Notes: generated by a model not told the origin, from the letters alone. A DNA stretch of 64,000 bases from Clostridia bacterium (GCA_017432165.1 JAFRJS010000013.1:1-64000), one strand, 5' to 3'. Shown: positions 9,449-20,477, numbered from the stretch's first letter. Made by a program: numbers and translations.

Positions 9449-10147
9449 ATGTCAGGATTAATAGAAGTTTTATTTTATTACTGGTTACCTTTAATTTTTA
9501 TAGCTGTAGAATCATATTTAATTGGCGGTGTGAATGCTTCAATAATTGTTACAAAAATTTTTAAATCAGGCGAAGATATCAGAAAAATGGGTAGCGGTAA
9601 TGCCGGGTTTACAAATGTTTTGCGCACTTTTGGAAAAAAGCTTGCGGTTTGGACTTTTATAATTGATTTTCTAAAGGGCTTTTTGTCGGTTGCTTTTGCC
9701 CAGATTATTATAAACTTTTTTAACGTTTCCGGAGTTGAATTCCCGATTTTGACCTTAGCAAAATACCTTGCATGCACTATGTGCGTAATTGGCCATATGT
9801 ATCCGTGCTTTTTTAAATTTAAAGGTGGGAAGGGAATATTGGCAACTTGGGCGGCAATGTTTCTAGTTGATTATAGGGTCGCTATTGTACTTATAAGTGT
9901 GTTTTTAATAGTATTAGTTTTTACCAAAATTGTTTCGGCATCTTCTGTATGTGCAGCGATTTCTTACCCGATAGCGTCTTTTTGCAGTTCATATTTTTGG
10001 GTATATAAACAAACGCATAATTTTTACGATGTTTTTGTTCCGGTTTTCTTTTCTTTAATTATCTCAGCGGTGGTTATTTTTAAGCATAAAGAAAATATAA
10101 AAAGAATACTAAATAAATCGGAGAAAAAAATATCTGTTGGCAAATAA
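9449..10147 (+). CDS. plsY: Acyl-phosphate:glycerol-3-phosphate acyltransferase
   Basis: PlsY is the membrane enzyme that moves an acyl group from acyl-phosphate to glycerol-3-phosphate, the first step of phospholipid synthesis. It has 232 residues with about five to six hydrophobic segments. The three family motifs are present: GSGNAGFTNVLR, HMYPCFFKFKGGKG, and the shorter downstream loop after a Val/Ile-rich segment. ATG 9449 lies behind AGAAGGG. Confidence 0.93.
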   Translation: MSGLIEVLFYYWLPLIFIAVESYLIGGVNASIIVTKIFKSGEDIRKMGSGNAGFTNVLRTFGKKLAVWTFIIDFLKGFLSVAFAQIIINFFNVSGVEFPILTLAKYLACTMCVIGHMYPCFFKFKGGKGILATWAAMFLVDYRVAIVLISVFLIVLVFTKIVSASSVCAAISYPIASFCSSYFWVYKQTHNFYDVFVPVFFSLIISAVVIFKHKENIKRILNKSEKKISVGK

Positions 10148-10162
10148 AAAGGAGTTAAAAAA

Positions 10163-10825
10163 ATGAAATCATACGTAATACATTTTATAAGGCACGGCAT
10201 GACAGAGGCAAATTTAAATGGTCAATATGCTGGGTCTTGGGATGTGCCGCTTTGCGAGCAAGGCAAGAAAAAACTAGAAGAAATCAAAGAAAAACATGAT
10301 TATCCATATGTAGAAGAACTCTACGCAAGTCCGCTTTCCAGGTGCAAAGAAACTTGCGGCATACTTTATAATAAATCGCCTATCTTGGTGGAGGGCTTTA
10401 AGGAATGCAGCTTTGGTGATTGGGAAGGAAAAACAACCGAGCAGTTAACCTCTAATCCCGATTATTTAAATTGGATTAAAGGCGGCAGTGAAGTTGCACC
10501 ACCAAACGGCGAAAGCTGGAAAATGTTTTTTGAAAGAGTGTGCAAATCTTTTGAAGATGTTGTGTTGTCTTTGATGAAAAGAGGCGTTACAACTGCGGCA
10601 ATTTTCACTCACGGCGGAGTAATTATGACAATTCTTTCAAAATACGGTATTCCAAAGGCCCCTTTTTATGATTGGATAGTTGATAACGGCTGTGGATATT
10701 CCGTTCGAATAACTCCAGGACTTTGGATGAGGGATAAGATTTTGGAAGTTTACGAAAAAGTTCCGCTTGGAGCCAGCGGTGAGATAGAAGGGAAATTCAA
10801 ATCGCTTATTGATAATTTAAAATAA
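10163..10825 (+). CDS. Histidine phosphatase family protein (phosphoglycerate mutase-like)
   Basis: This 220-residue protein has the RHG signature near the N-terminus (FIRHGMTEAN; the histidine is the phospho-acceptor). It also has the ASPLSRCKET segment with the second arginine, the FGDWEGK glutamate region and FTHGGVI with the second catalytic histidine. These make it a likely active member of the branch that includes alpha-ribazole and other small phosphatases rather than glycolytic Pgm. The substrate cannot be told from sequence. It lies 15 bases after plsY and 30 bases before typA. Confidence 0.85.
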   Translation: MKSYVIHFIRHGMTEANLNGQYAGSWDVPLCEQGKKKLEEIKEKHDYPYVEELYASPLSRCKETCGILYNKSPILVEGFKECSFGDWEGKTTEQLTSNPDYLNWIKGGSEVAPPNGESWKMFFERVCKSFEDVVLSLMKRGVTTAAIFTHGGVIMTILSKYGIPKAPFYDWIVDNGCGYSVRITPGLWMRDKILEVYEKVPLGASGEIEGKFKSLIDNLK

Positions 10826-10855
10826 TTAAAATTACAAAATTGGGAAAGTGAGAAA

Positions 10856-12673
10856 ATGGAAAATTCAAAAAATTTAAGAAATATAGCAATAATTGCGCAC
10901 GTAGATCACGGGAAAACAACACTTGTGGATCAAATGTTAAAGCAAAGCGGTATATTTAGAACAAATGAATCCGTGGCGGAGCGTGTTATGGACTCAGGGG
11001 ATTTGGAAAGAGAAAGAGGAATTACAATACTTTCCAAAAACACCTCTGTTATGTACGGCGACGTAAAAATTAATATAGTAGATACTCCTGGTCATGCGGA
11101 TTTTGGCGGGGAAGTAGAGAGAATACTTTTAATGGTAGATGCCGTTCTTTTGCTGGTTGATGCGTTTGAAGGTTGTATGCCTCAAACCAGATTTGTGCTG
11201 AAAAAAGCGCTTAAACTTGGCAAGAAGCCCATAGTTGTTGTAAATAAAGTGGATAGACCTGGTGCAAGGCCTGAAGAAGTAGTGGACGAAGTTTTGGATT
11301 TATTCATTGAGCTTGGTGCGGATGAATCGCAAATAGAATTTCCGGTTGTTTATGCTTCGGCGAAAAGTGGCTATGCATTTTTAAATAAAAATGATCCAAA
11401 AGAAAACCTTGAGCCTCTTTTTAAAACCATTATAAATGAAGTCCCCGCTCCAAAAGGTAGTGAATCAGGCCCACTTCAAATATTGATTTCAAATATAGAT
11501 TATGATGAATATATCGGAAGAATTGGAGTAGGTAGAGTTGAACGAGGTATCGCAAAAAATGGTCAAAATGTGGTTCTTTGTAGCCAAGGTGGAAATGAAA
11601 AAAATGTAAAAATAGGCAAGCTCTATAAATTTGAAGGCCTAAAAAGAGTTGAAACTGATGAAGCGCCACTTGGCGAGATAGTTTCAATTTCCGGAATAGA
11701 CGGTCTTAATATAGGCGATACTTTGTGCGATCCAAGTAGTGTTGAACCGCTTCCGTTTGTAAAAATTGACGAGCCTACCGTTTCTATGAATTTTATGGTA
11801 AATAATAGTCCGTTTTCGGGCAGGGAGGGTAAATTTGTAACCTCCAGAAATATTCGCGACAGGCTTTTTAAAGAAGTGGAAACGAATGTGTCTATGCGCG
11901 TTGAAGAAACTGATTCTGCCGATACATTCAAAGTTTCAGGGAGAGGTGAGCTTCATTTATCTATATTAATAGAAACAATGAGGCGTGAAGGGTACGAATT
12001 TCAAGTTTCCAGGCCACAAGTAATAATGAAAGAAATTGATGGCCAGATGTGTGAACCAATTGAAATTTTGGCAATTGAAGTCCCTGAAGAATATGTTGGA
12101 GCGGTAATAGAAAAAATCGGTTCCCGAAAAGCAGAAATGACGAATATGTCGCCAAAAGAAAGCGGAACAACGCTTTTGGAATTTAGGGTTCCGTCAAGAG
12201 GACTTATTGGGTACAGATCAGAGTTTTTAACCGATACTAACGGAAAAGGAATACTGAATCAAATTTTTGATTGCTACGAACCGTATAAAGGGGAAATAGT
12301 TTCACGGCGCCATGGATCATTGGTGGCCCATGAAACCGGTGTGTCGACAGGTTATGGACTTTTTGCTGCACAAGACAGAGGAAGACTTTTTATTGGGCCC
12401 GGAGTTAATGTGTACGAAGGAATGGTTGTAGGTTTAACCCCAAAATCCGAGGATATAACGGTTAACGTTTGCAAGAAAAAACATGTTACAAACATGAGAG
12501 CATCAGGCTCTGACGAAGCATTGAAACTTACCCCACACACTGTTTTGAGTTTGGAGCAATCAATAGAATTTATAGATGAAGACGAACTTCTGGAAGTAAC
12601 ACCGAAAAGCATAAGAATACGCAAAAAAATACTTGATAAAACAATGCGTCTGAGGAGTAAAGTTTCTAAATAA
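10856..12673 (+). CDS. typA: GTP-binding ribosome factor TypA/BipA
   Basis: A 605-residue translational GTPase that acts on the ribosome under stress and in cold conditions. The G domain shows AHVDHGKTTLVD, RERGITI, DTPGHADFGGEVER and NKVDRPGARP. EF-G-like domains III and V follow, then the BipA-specific C-terminal domain (SRRHGSLVAHETGVSTGYGL, then DITVNVCKKKHVTNMRAS). ATG 10856 follows GGGAAAGTG. It is the last gene of the left-hand plus-strand run and is closed by a strong terminator. Confidence 0.97.
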   Translation: MENSKNLRNIAIIAHVDHGKTTLVDQMLKQSGIFRTNESVAERVMDSGDLERERGITILSKNTSVMYGDVKINIVDTPGHADFGGEVERILLMVDAVLLLVDAFEGCMPQTRFVLKKALKLGKKPIVVVNKVDRPGARPEEVVDEVLDLFIELGADESQIEFPVVYASAKSGYAFLNKNDPKENLEPLFKTIINEVPAPKGSESGPLQILISNIDYDEYIGRIGVGRVERGIAKNGQNVVLCSQGGNEKNVKIGKLYKFEGLKRVETDEAPLGEIVSISGIDGLNIGDTLCDPSSVEPLPFVKIDEPTVSMNFMVNNSPFSGREGKFVTSRNIRDRLFKEVETNVSMRVEETDSADTFKVSGRGELHLSILIETMRREGYEFQVSRPQVIMKEIDGQMCEPIEILAIEVPEEYVGAVIEKIGSRKAEMTNMSPKESGTTLLEFRVPSRGLIGYRSEFLTDTNGKGILNQIFDCYEPYKGEIVSRRHGSLVAHETGVSTGYGLFAAQDRGRLFIGPGVNVYEGMVVGLTPKSEDITVNVCKKKHVTNMRASGSDEALKLTPHTVLSLEQSIEFIDEDELLEVTPKSIRIRKKILDKTMRLRSKVSK

Positions 12674-12680
12674 AAAAATA

Positions 12681-12716
12681 AAAATCATTCTAAGAAAAAC
12701 TTAGAATGATTTTTTA
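12681..12716. terminator. Bidirectional terminator between typA and the ankyrin genes
   Basis: AAAATCATTCTAAG and its exact complement flank an AAAAA loop, giving a 14-bp stem. T-rich runs lie on both sides, so it can end typA on the plus strand and the ankyrin operon on the minus strand. Confidence 0.85.
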
Positions 12717-12751
12717 TTTAAGTTTATTAAATATTATTATTTAAATTTAAA

Positions 12752-13789
12752 TTATATGCGAATTGGTGGTGGGGGTAATAGTGCAAAATCGCAGTGGCAT
12801 TTTAATGTTTCGAGCGCTTGTTCGTCTTTATTTTTAATTTTTTCTAAAAATTCATTGGTAAATTTTTCTTTTGAAGCATCTTTTTCCAGTATGAGTGAGA
12901 TTATATCGAAGTTTTTAGCAGTAATTGCAGATTTTAATGTTTCCCATGAAATTTTATCGATGGCTTTTTGTTTATCGTCTACTGATAAATCTATTTTAGC
13001 TCCTTTTTCTATTAGGCATTTGAATATGTCAAAGTTGTTTTTGTCTGCGGCTATTTTTAATGCGGTGGTGCCGTCTTCTACACATGTTTTGTTAATATCT
13101 GTCCTATATTCAACTAATAATTTTGTGGCGTCCAGTTGATTATTGGAAACTGCATACATAAGTGCTGTGTATCCGTTTTTGTCAGTATCATCTAATCCCG
13201 CGGTTTCTGTAAAAGAATCAACCTTTCCTGGTAGACCGCCTGTATAATACGTTTTTCTGTATTGTAGAACCTTGGTAATTCCTTCTATATTGTTTTTAGA
13301 TGCAAAATACATTAAAACGGATTTATCGTTATAATCTTTTGCTAATAATATGTTTTTTAATTCCTTATTTTCATTTGCGTATTTAATTATTAATTCGGTA
13401 ATTTCTTTGTTGTTGCTTTCAAGGTTTTGCATTAAAGCAGTTTTGCCGTCAAAATCTTTAGCGTTTAGTACTTCTTTTAGTTTTCCTGTTTTTTGAGCAA
13501 AGCTGAGTATTGTTTCTGCGATCTCTTTGTTATTTACACATATTAATGGGGTTTGTCCATAAAAATTTATCGCATTGACATTAGAGGTATTGATAAATTT
13601 TCTTACGTTTTCCAGACTATTGTTTCTTATTGCTGTAAATAAATCCGAATAAGTGATAACGGTTTGAGTATTATAATTATAGTTATTATTATAATACGCT
13701 GAAGTTTGGCTGAGCGCTCCGGAAGCTGATGTAATTAGGGTTGCGAGAGATAGTACTGCAGCAAATTTAGATAGTGACTTTTTGTTCAT
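12752..13789 (-). CDS. Secreted ankyrin-repeat protein 1
   Basis: The 345-residue product starts with a Sec signal peptide (MNKKSLSKFAAVLSLATL, cleavage likely after SASGA or nearby). Ankyrin-type repeats follow, with TPLICVNN, DFDGKTALM, DYNDKSVLMYFAS, DKNGYTALMYAVS and EDGTTALKIAADK as the recognisable repeat cores between residues about 55 and 250. The last 90 residues are less clear and end in a Pro-rich LLPPPPIRI. Ankyrin repeats bind other proteins; a secreted one in a bacterium suggests binding to host, prey or surface proteins, which is inference. It lies 31 bases downstream of a paralogue that has the same SD and start context. Confidence 0.85.
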   Translation of the reverse strand: MNKKSLSKFAAVLSLATLITSASGALSQTSAYYNNNYNYNTQTVITYSDLFTAIRNNSLENVRKFINTSNVNAINFYGQTPLICVNNKEIAETILSFAQKTGKLKEVLNAKDFDGKTALMQNLESNNKEITELIIKYANENKELKNILLAKDYNDKSVLMYFASKNNIEGITKVLQYRKTYYTGGLPGKVDSFTETAGLDDTDKNGYTALMYAVSNNQLDATKLLVEYRTDINKTCVEDGTTALKIAADKNNFDIFKCLIEKGAKIDLSVDDKQKAIDKISWETLKSAITAKNFDIISLILEKDASKEKFTNEFLEKIKNKDEQALETLKCHCDFALLPPPPIRI

Positions 13790-13820
13790 AAAAATTCTCC
13801 TTTAAAATATAAATTTGTTT

Positions 13821-14837
13821 TTAATGGGTTTGTTTAAAAAGATTTTTAAATTTTAACCATATATTAGAGAAATTAAAGTCGTCAAGTGGATCTATTAGCA
13901 TGTGGTACATGCTCACCGGGTTAGACCATTTTTCAAGAAGTTCAAAAACTTCTTTTTCTTTATTGTCTTTAACTAATTTTAACAGGTCGTTTTTATTCAT
14001 ACCATATATTGGGTATTCTAAATCTAATTTATCATTTTCAGCCAAAAGCTTTACCATTTCAAAATTTTTATTTTTTACCAAAGAAACTATTATTGGTTTT
14101 GTAACAAGTGTTCCTGCGCAGTCAGTTGTAAAAACTATAATGTTGATCCCTTTGCATCCTTTTTCAATTAGTTTTTTTGCATTTTTTAAATGGTTTTTTT
14201 CTACTGCATAAGTTAGCGCAGAGTACTCTAAGTATGGTTTGAATGTTTTGTCGGATTGTTGTTTTTCTTTTTGAGGTATGGTGGCGTTAAGTACGGTATC
14301 TAATATGTCGGCTTTTTCTGCGTAAGATAATATTGAATCAATAATTGGGTTATCATCTTTGTAGCTTGCGGCATGCATTAGAATAGTTTTACCTTCATTA
14401 TCGGTCGAAGTAAGTAATTCTTTTAAAACTCCGGCAGTTTCCGCATATTTAAGAATGATTTCAAAAGATTTTTGGTTGTATAGTGCATATTTTAATGCAG
14501 TGTTTCCGTCATTATCTTTTTCAGTTAATATGGAGGATAACATGTTGAGTTTTTTTGCATTTTTAAGCATTATCTCAATAACGAAGTGGCTTCCTGTAAG
14601 TTTTTGTCGTTGTTGATATGTTGCGAGGATATTCATTAATATGTTCATGCCATTATCATATTTAATAGTAATTAATTCTTCGAAGCGCATTGCTTTAGGT
14701 GGCACGTCTATTTTTCCTATGTAGTGATGGTGTAAATTATCGGGACTAGAGGCATAACTAACCTGAGTAAGGCAAGAGGTGAGCATTGTGGATAGGCATA
14801 AAATTGCAGAAATTTTGGATAATGTTTTTTTGTTCAT
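13821..14837 (-). CDS. Secreted ankyrin-repeat protein 2 (possible lipoprotein)
   Basis: This 338-residue paralogue of the next gene begins MNKKTLSKISAILCLSTMLT. The N-terminus can be read as a lipobox (LTSC, Cys about residue 22) or as an ordinary signal peptide cleaved near SYAS. Ankyrin cores are visible as DNDGNTALKYAL and DNEGKTILMHAAS, with a further helical repeat region (LTYAVEKNHLKNAKKLIEKG) around residues 205-230. The SD and start context is the same as in ankyrin protein 1, evidence of tandem duplication including the 5' region. It is the first gene of this operon and has its own promoter. Confidence 0.85.
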   Translation of the reverse strand: MNKKTLSKISAILCLSTMLTSCLTQVSYASSPDNLHHHYIGKIDVPPKAMRFEELITIKYDNGMNILMNILATYQQRQKLTGSHFVIEIMLKNAKKLNMLSSILTEKDNDGNTALKYALYNQKSFEIILKYAETAGVLKELLTSTDNEGKTILMHAASYKDDNPIIDSILSYAEKADILDTVLNATIPQKEKQQSDKTFKPYLEYSALTYAVEKNHLKNAKKLIEKGCKGINIIVFTTDCAGTLVTKPIIVSLVKNKNFEMVKLLAENDKLDLEYPIYGMNKNDLLKLVKDNKEKEVFELLEKWSNPVSMYHMLIDPLDDFNFSNIWLKFKNLFKQTH

Positions 14838-14881
14838 AAAAATTCTCCTTTAAAATTTAGATTTGTTCTTGCTATAATCTT

Positions 14882-14910
14882 ATTATAACACTATCTTTAT
14901 AAAATGTCAA
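14882..14910 (-). promoter_or_regulatory. Promoter of the ankyrin operon
   Basis: On the minus strand, a perfect TTGACA (14905-14910) and a perfect TATAAT (14882-14887) are 17 bases apart, about 45 bases before the start codon. Confidence 0.85.
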
Positions 14911-14928
14911 CACTTTTTAAAAAATAAT

Positions 14929-14962
14929 AAAACAGCCGGTGAATTTTTTACCAGCTGTTTTT
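14929..14962 (-). terminator. Terminator of the lipoprotein gene
   Basis: AAAACAGC...GCTGTTTT with an inner GGT/ACC pairing forms a stem-loop. On the minus strand it is followed by a T-rich run, downstream of the lipoprotein gene that ends at 14999. Confidence 0.7.
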
Positions 14963-14998
14963 ATTTAAAATTAAATTTTTTAATTATTTATGATAAGC

Positions 14999-15580
14999 TT
15001 ATTCCACCATTTTTGGAGGCATATCATCAGGTAAATCATTTTTTGCCGCTGCACTTAAATCATAATTAGACATCCTGATGTACATGTTTTGCTCAATGTT
15101 TTCTTGCCTATCTCCGGCTGTTGTAAGAGCGTTGTGATCAGTTATAAATATCGAAACAAAGTGTGTGTCGTCGGATTTTCCTTCCCAAGAAAATATTTTA
15201 TTTTTAAATTCTACCGCTGGTTCTTCTTCGCCTGTGTATTTAAATCCTTTGCTTTTTAATGTTTCAATATAATTTTTTACATCGTTTATTTCTGCATCTT
15301 TATAAAATACAATCCAGCTGCAGTCTTGGTCTCCGTCTTCTTTTCCGTCAATATGTTCTGTGTAAACTATTTCGCCTTTTCCGGTATATTTCATATCTTC
15401 AGTAATGAAATTTGCTGTAGGCCATTCATTTTCGCCTTGAGATACCGATGGCTTTGTTAGTTCCGATTGAGTTTGAATGGGTTCTTCTTGTGGAGCGTTA
15501 TTGTCTTTTCCGCATGCTCCAAGGGTTAGTGCTGCTAAAAATGCTGCGCCAAATAAAGTGAAATTTTTCATATGCTTCAT
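14999..15580 (-). CDS. Putative lipoprotein of unknown function
   Basis: The 193-residue product has a signal peptide ending in a clear lipobox (LTLGAC, Cys about residue 23), then a polar N/Q/E linker. The mature part is a globular domain of about 140 residues with a GKGEIVY strand, an AEINDVKNYIETLKSKGFK helix and a tail rich in Asp and Pro (DLPDDMPPKMVE). The helix-strand pattern recalls small membrane-anchored clostridial lipoproteins, but I do not recognise a named family. The AAAGGTG site precedes the ATG by seven T residues. Confidence 0.75.
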   Translation of the reverse strand: MKHMKNFTLFGAAFLAALTLGACGKDNNAPQEEPIQTQSELTKPSVSQGENEWPTANFITEDMKYTGKGEIVYTEHIDGKEDGDQDCSWIVFYKDAEINDVKNYIETLKSKGFKYTGEEEPAVEFKNKIFSWEGKSDDTHFVSIFITDHNALTTAGDRQENIEQNMYIRMSNYDLSAAAKNDLPDDMPPKMVE

Positions 15581-15681
15581 AAAAAAACACCTTTCTAAAA
15601 TTTATTATCATTATATTTACATATATGATGACAAATTTTATCACGAAACGATTTAAAAAGCAAATAGAATTTTTTGTTTTT

Positions 15682-18501
15682 TTATATACCCATTTTTTTT
15701 AAGTAAATTCCTGTGTAAGATTTTGGATTTTTGGCAATTTCTTCTGGCGAGCCTTCGGCAATGATTTTTCCGCCGTTTTCTCCGCCTTCCGGGCCTAAAT
15801 CTATTAAGTGGTCGCAAATTTTTATCATGTCTAAATTGTGTTCGATTAAAATTATGGTATTTCCCGATTTAACTAGTTTTTGTAAGACCTGAGTTAATCT
15901 GTGTACGTCTGCAATGTGGAGTCCTGTGGTGGGTTCGTCCAAAATATACAGCGTTTTTCCGGTTGATTTTTTGGAAAGTTCTGTTGCAAGCTTTACTCTC
16001 TGGGCTTCTCCGCCGGAAAGAGTTGTTGCAGGTTGCCCCAGAGTTATATATCCAAGACCGACTTCTTGCAAAGTGGAAAGTTTTCTTTTTATTTTTGGGT
16101 GATTTTCAAAGAATTTACATGCTTCATCTACTGTCATGTTTAATATATCACTTATGTTTTTGCTTTTGTATTTAACACTAAGTGTTTCTTGATTGTATCT
16201 TTTGCCTTTGCAGACTTCACACGGAATGTAAATATCCGAAAGAAAGTGCATTTCTATTTTAATTATTCCGTCGCCTTGGCAAGATTCGCATCTTCCGCCT
16301 TTTACATTAAAAGAAAATCGCCCGCTGCTAAAACCTTTTGCTTTGGAGTCGTTTGTGGAAGCAAATAAATCTCTTATGTCGGTAAAAACGCCCGTATAAG
16401 TTGCAGGGTTGGAGCGAGGTGTACGCCCGATTGGAGATTGGCTTATGTCTATTACTTTATCCAAGTTTTCTGTGCCAAGTATTTTTTTGTGTTTTCCGGG
16501 TATGTTTTTTGCTTTGTTAAGAATAGTGGAAAGCTTTTTGTATATTATTTCATTTACAAGGCTGGATTTTCCCGAACCTGAAACGCCGGTAACCCCCGTT
16601 ATGGTTCCAAGGGGTATTTTTACGTTAATGTTTTTTAAATTATTTTCCGCTGCTCCTATTATTTCCAGGAATTTCCCCGTGCCGCTGCGTCTGGTTTTTG
16701 GAATTTCAATTGTTTTTTTGCCGCTTAAATATTGACCTGTGATTGAATTTTTACATTTTTTAATGTTATCCACAGTTCCTGTACAAACGATCTCGCCGCC
16801 GTTTACTCCCGAGCCCGGACCAACGTCCACTATATAATCTGCGGCATACATGGTTTCTTCGTCGTGTTCAACAACAATAACGCTGTTTCCGGCATCTCTT
16901 AAATTTTTAAGCGCCCCTAAAAGTTTTTGGTTATCCCTTTGATGAAGCCCGATGCTTGGCTCATCTAAAACATATAAAACCCCCATCAGTGCAGAACCGA
17001 TTTGTGTGGCGAGTCTTATTCTTTGGCTTTCTCCGCCGGAAAGTGTGCCGGAGGACCTGGAAAGAGTAAGGTATTCCAATCCTACGTTTTTTAAAAACAT
17101 AAGCCTGTTTTTTATTTCTTTTAAAATTGGTTCGGCGATGGTTTTATTTTTTGAATTTAGTTTTAATTTATCTATAAATTCCAATATTTTAATCACGGAC
17201 ATATCGCAAAGTTGCGAAATGTTTTTTCCGCCGATTGTTACACCCAGTGAAATGGATGAAAGGCGGTTTCCGCCGCATTCGTCACACGGAATTTCGTTCA
17301 TAAAACTTTCGATTTCTTGTTTTATCCAAGAGCTTTTTGTTTCTTTAAATCTGCGCTCCAAGTTTGGAATTATTCCCTCGAATTTATTTTTGTACATGGT
17401 TTTTCCGTAAGAAGTTTCTCTAACAAGGTCCAGCATTTCACCTTTTGTTCCATATAAAATTATATTTATTATTTCTTTCGGTAAGTCACAAAGGGGAGTA
17501 TCAAGCGAAAAATTATATTTTTTCGCCAAAGCCCTGTAATACATATATGCAATGGAATTGCCTTCCATAGACCAGCCGCTGCCTTTAATTCCGCCTTGGT
17601 TGATTGATTTTGAACTGTCCGGAATAATTAAATTTGGGTCTATTTCCATAAATACTCCAAGGCCTGTACATTTTTTGCATGCTCCAAAGGGGCTGTTGAA
17701 TGAAAACATTCTTGGGGTTAATTCCCCAATGGCAACATTGTGTTCCGGACATGCAAAGTTTTTTGAAAATATAATATCTTTTTCCATGTTTATATTAACT
17801 ATAATTATGCCGTTTGCTGCCTCGGCGGCTGTTTCCACGGCGTCTGTAATTCTGGAGCGGGAGTCTTTGTCTATTACAATTCTGTCCACAATTATTTCGA
17901 TGCTGTGTTTTTGATTTTTGTTAAGTTTAATTGTTTCGCTAAGGTCGTGAATTTCACCGTCTACACGTACTCTAACAAACCCGCTTTTTTTGGCGTTTTC
18001 AAATTCTTTGGCGTATTCTCCTTTTTTGCCTGATGCAATGGGAGCAAGAATTTGAATTTTTGTGTTTTCGCCCAAATCCATTATTTTGTCCACAATTTGG
18101 TCAATGGATTGATTTGTAATTTCACGCCCACAAATAGGGCAGTGCGGAGTTCCTATTCTGGCATATAAAAGCCTTAAATAATCGTATATTTCGGTAACTG
18201 TTCCAACGGTTGAACGTGGGTTTTTGGAAGTTGTTTTTTGGTCAATAGAAATCGCCGGAGAAAGTCCCTCGATGCTTTCAACGTTTGGTTTGTTCATTTG
18301 CCCCAAAAATTGCCTTGCGTAAGAAGAAAGCGATTCCATATACCTTCTTTGACCTTCTGCATAAATTGTGTCAAATGCCAAAGAAGATTTTCCTGACCCG
18401 GAAAGCCCCGTTAAAACCACCAGTTTATCTCTTGGTATTGTTAAACTCACATTTTTTAAATTATGTTCTTTAGCGCCTTTAATGATAATATTCTCGTTCA
18501 T
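15682..18501 (-). CDS. uvrA: Excinuclease ABC subunit A
   Basis: UvrA is the damage-recognition ATPase of nucleotide excision repair. At 939 residues it is full length. It has two ABC ATPase modules: [14 protein letters not shown] with an [12 protein letters not shown] signature, and [13 protein letters not shown] with [12 protein letters not shown]. The zinc modules CPICGREI and CESCQGDG...[10 protein letters not shown] are also present. An AAAGGAGG site lies before ATG 18501. It is 20 bases downstream of uvrB and shares its transcript. Confidence 0.98.
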   Translation of the reverse strand: MNENIIIKGAKEHNLKNVSLTIPRDKLVVLTGLSGSGKSSLAFDTIYAEGQRRYMESLSSYARQFLGQMNKPNVESIEGLSPAISIDQKTTSKNPRSTVGTVTEIYDYLRLLYARIGTPHCPICGREITNQSIDQIVDKIMDLGENTKIQILAPIASGKKGEYAKEFENAKKSGFVRVRVDGEIHDLSETIKLNKNQKHSIEIIVDRIVIDKDSRSRITDAVETAAEAANGIIIVNINMEKDIIFSKNFACPEHNVAIGELTPRMFSFNSPFGACKKCTGLGVFMEIDPNLIIPDSSKSINQGGIKGSGWSMEGNSIAYMYYRALAKKYNFSLDTPLCDLPKEIINIILYGTKGEMLDLVRETSYGKTMYKNKFEGIIPNLERRFKETKSSWIKQEIESFMNEIPCDECGGNRLSSISLGVTIGGKNISQLCDMSVIKILEFIDKLKLNSKNKTIAEPILKEIKNRLMFLKNVGLEYLTLSRSSGTLSGGESQRIRLATQIGSALMGVLYVLDEPSIGLHQRDNQKLLGALKNLRDAGNSVIVVEHDEETMYAADYIVDVGPGSGVNGGEIVCTGTVDNIKKCKNSITGQYLSGKKTIEIPKTRRSGTGKFLEIIGAAENNLKNINVKIPLGTITGVTGVSGSGKSSLVNEIIYKKLSTILNKAKNIPGKHKKILGTENLDKVIDISQSPIGRTPRSNPATYTGVFTDIRDLFASTNDSKAKGFSSGRFSFNVKGGRCESCQGDGIIKIEMHFLSDIYIPCEVCKGKRYNQETLSVKYKSKNISDILNMTVDEACKFFENHPKIKRKLSTLQEVGLGYITLGQPATTLSGGEAQRVKLATELSKKSTGKTLYILDEPTTGLHIADVHRLTQVLQKLVKSGNTIILIEHNLDMIKICDHLIDLGPEGGENGGKIIAEGSPEEIAKNPKSYTGIYLKKMGI

Positions 18502-18521
18502 ATGTTTTCCTCCTTTGGGTT

Positions 18522-20477
18522 TTATGAATCTTTTAATTTTTTTATTTCGTCTCTTAAAAATGCAGCGTGTTCAAATTCCAGCATTTGGGCGGCTACTTTC
18601 ATTTCTTTGTTTAAGTTTTTAATTATTCTTTCTTTTTCTATTTTGGAAAGCTTGCTGTAATTTTTCTCTATTTTTGAATTTTTATCTGATATTTCAATTA
18701 TATCGCTCACTTTTTTAATTATTGTTTTTGGTGTGATTCCATGTTTAATATTGTAGTCGTTTTGAATTTTTCTGCGCCTTGCGGTTTCTTTTATTGCCGA
18801 TTCCATTGAAGGTGTCACTTCGTCGGCATACATTATAACCGTGCCGTTTGAATTTCTTGCTGCTCTTCCGATGGTTTGAATGAGAGAACGTTCCGAGCGC
18901 AGGAATCCCTCTTTGTCTGCGTCCAGTATGGCCACCAAAGACACTTCGGGGATGTCAAGGCCTTCTCTTAAAAGGTTTATTCCCACCAAAACGTCAAAAG
19001 TCCCAAGCCTTAAATCCCTTATTATTTCCATGCGCTCTATTGTGTCTATGTCGCTGTGCATATAATTTACTTTTATGCCGGCATCTTTTAGGTAAGATGT
19101 TAAATCTTCTGCCATTTTTTTGGTAAGTGTGGTTATTAAGATTTTTTCTCCTGCGGGTGTTCGTTTGTTTATCTCGCCTATTAAGTCATCTATTTGACCT
19201 TTTGTCGGTTTTACGATTACTTCCGGGTCAAGAAGCCCGGTTGGGCGTATTACCTGTTCTGTTATGTTTTGGCTTTTTTGCAGTTCAAAGTCGCCGGGAG
19301 TCGCACTTACGAAAACAACTTGATTTATTTTGGAATAAAACTCATCAAAATTCATTGGCCTGTTGTCGTATGCAGATGGAAGCCTAAATCCATATTCGAT
19401 TAGATTTTCCTTGCGGGATCTGTCGCCTGCGTACATTGCGCGCACTTGTGGTAGGGTAACGTGTGACTCATCAATAAACATTAAAAAATCTTTTGGGAAG
19501 AAGTCAAATAAAGTAAAGGGAGTACTTCCCGGTTTTCTGCCCGATAAAACTCTGGAATAGTTTTCTATTCCTTTGCAAAAACCTATTTCGCTGAGCATCT
19601 CTGTGTCGTGGTTTACTCTTTCGAGTATTCTTTGTGCTTCGATTAGTTTGCCGTTTTTTCTAAAGAATTCCGCACGCTCGTTTGCCTCTTGTTTTAGTTT
19701 TTTAATGGCGATTTCAAGTTTTTCTTTTGGCACAATATAGTGTGAGGCCGGGTAGATAGCGGCATGTTTTAGCAAAGCTTTGATGTTGCCCGTTGTAGGG
19801 TCGATTTCGCAAATCCTTTCAATATAGTTTCCAAAAAACTCCACTCTTATTAGTGTGTTTGTGGAATTTGCGGGAAATATTTCTACAACGTCTCCTCTAA
19901 CACGGAATTTATTTCTTACCGGGTTAACGTCATTTCTTTCGTACTGAAGTTCGGTTAATTTTTTTATAAGTTCGTCGCGGCTTTTTTTCATTTCGGGGCG
20001 CAGTGATATAACCATGGTCTTGTAATCAATCGGGTTTCCCAAGCTGTATATGCAAGAAACGCTGGAAATTATTATAACGTCATTTCTTTCTGCAAGAGCC
20101 GATGTTGCAGAGTGGCGGAGTTTGTCTATTTCGTCATTTATAGAGGAATCTTTTTCAATGTATGTGTCTGTGGCGGCAATGTAAGATTCCGGCTGGTAAT
20201 AATCATAATAAGAAACAAAATATTCCACTGCGTTATCGGGAAAAAATTCTTTAAATTCAGAGCAAAGTTGGGCTGCCAAAGTTTTGTTATGAGCAAGTAC
20301 AAGGGTTGGTTTTTGAACTTTTTCAATTATATTTGCCATGGTAAAAGTTTTTCCCGAACCCGTAACGCCCAAAAGCGTCTGCTCTTTGTTGCCGTTTTTT
20401 ATTCCGCGTACAATAGAATCTATGGCTTTTGGTTGATCGCCGGTTGGTTTATATTCAGATTTTATTTTAAATTCCAT
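18522..20477 (-). CDS. uvrB: Excinuclease ABC subunit B
   Basis: UvrB is the helicase-like protein that opens DNA at the lesion and recruits UvrC. ATG 20477 is chosen (651 residues) because AAGGAAGG lies 6-8 bases before it; the further 7 codons upstream overlap that site. It shows GVTGSGKTF (Walker A), the beta-hairpin region [21 protein letters not shown] (DEAD-like box), the [13 protein letters not shown] segment, QTIGRAARN (motif VI) and a C-terminal UVR motif that contacts UvrC ([20 protein letters not shown]). Confidence 0.98.
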   Translation of the reverse strand: MEFKIKSEYKPTGDQPKAIDSIVRGIKNGNKEQTLLGVTGSGKTFTMANIIEKVQKPTLVLAHNKTLAAQLCSEFKEFFPDNAVEYFVSYYDYYQPESYIAATDTYIEKDSSINDEIDKLRHSATSALAERNDVIIISSVSCIYSLGNPIDYKTMVISLRPEMKKSRDELIKKLTELQYERNDVNPVRNKFRVRGDVVEIFPANSTNTLIRVEFFGNYIERICEIDPTTGNIKALLKHAAIYPASHYIVPKEKLEIAIKKLKQEANERAEFFRKNGKLIEAQRILERVNHDTEMLSEIGFCKGIENYSRVLSGRKPGSTPFTLFDFFPKDFLMFIDESHVTLPQVRAMYAGDRSRKENLIEYGFRLPSAYDNRPMNFDEFYSKINQVVFVSATPGDFELQKSQNITEQVIRPTGLLDPEVIVKPTKGQIDDLIGEINKRTPAGEKILITTLTKKMAEDLTSYLKDAGIKVNYMHSDIDTIERMEIIRDLRLGTFDVLVGINLLREGLDIPEVSLVAILDADKEGFLRSERSLIQTIGRAARNSNGTVIMYADEVTPSMESAIKETARRRKIQNDYNIKHGITPKTIIKKVSDIIEISDKNSKIEKNYSKLSKIEKERIIKNLNKEMKVAAQMLEFEHAAFLRDEIKKLKDS

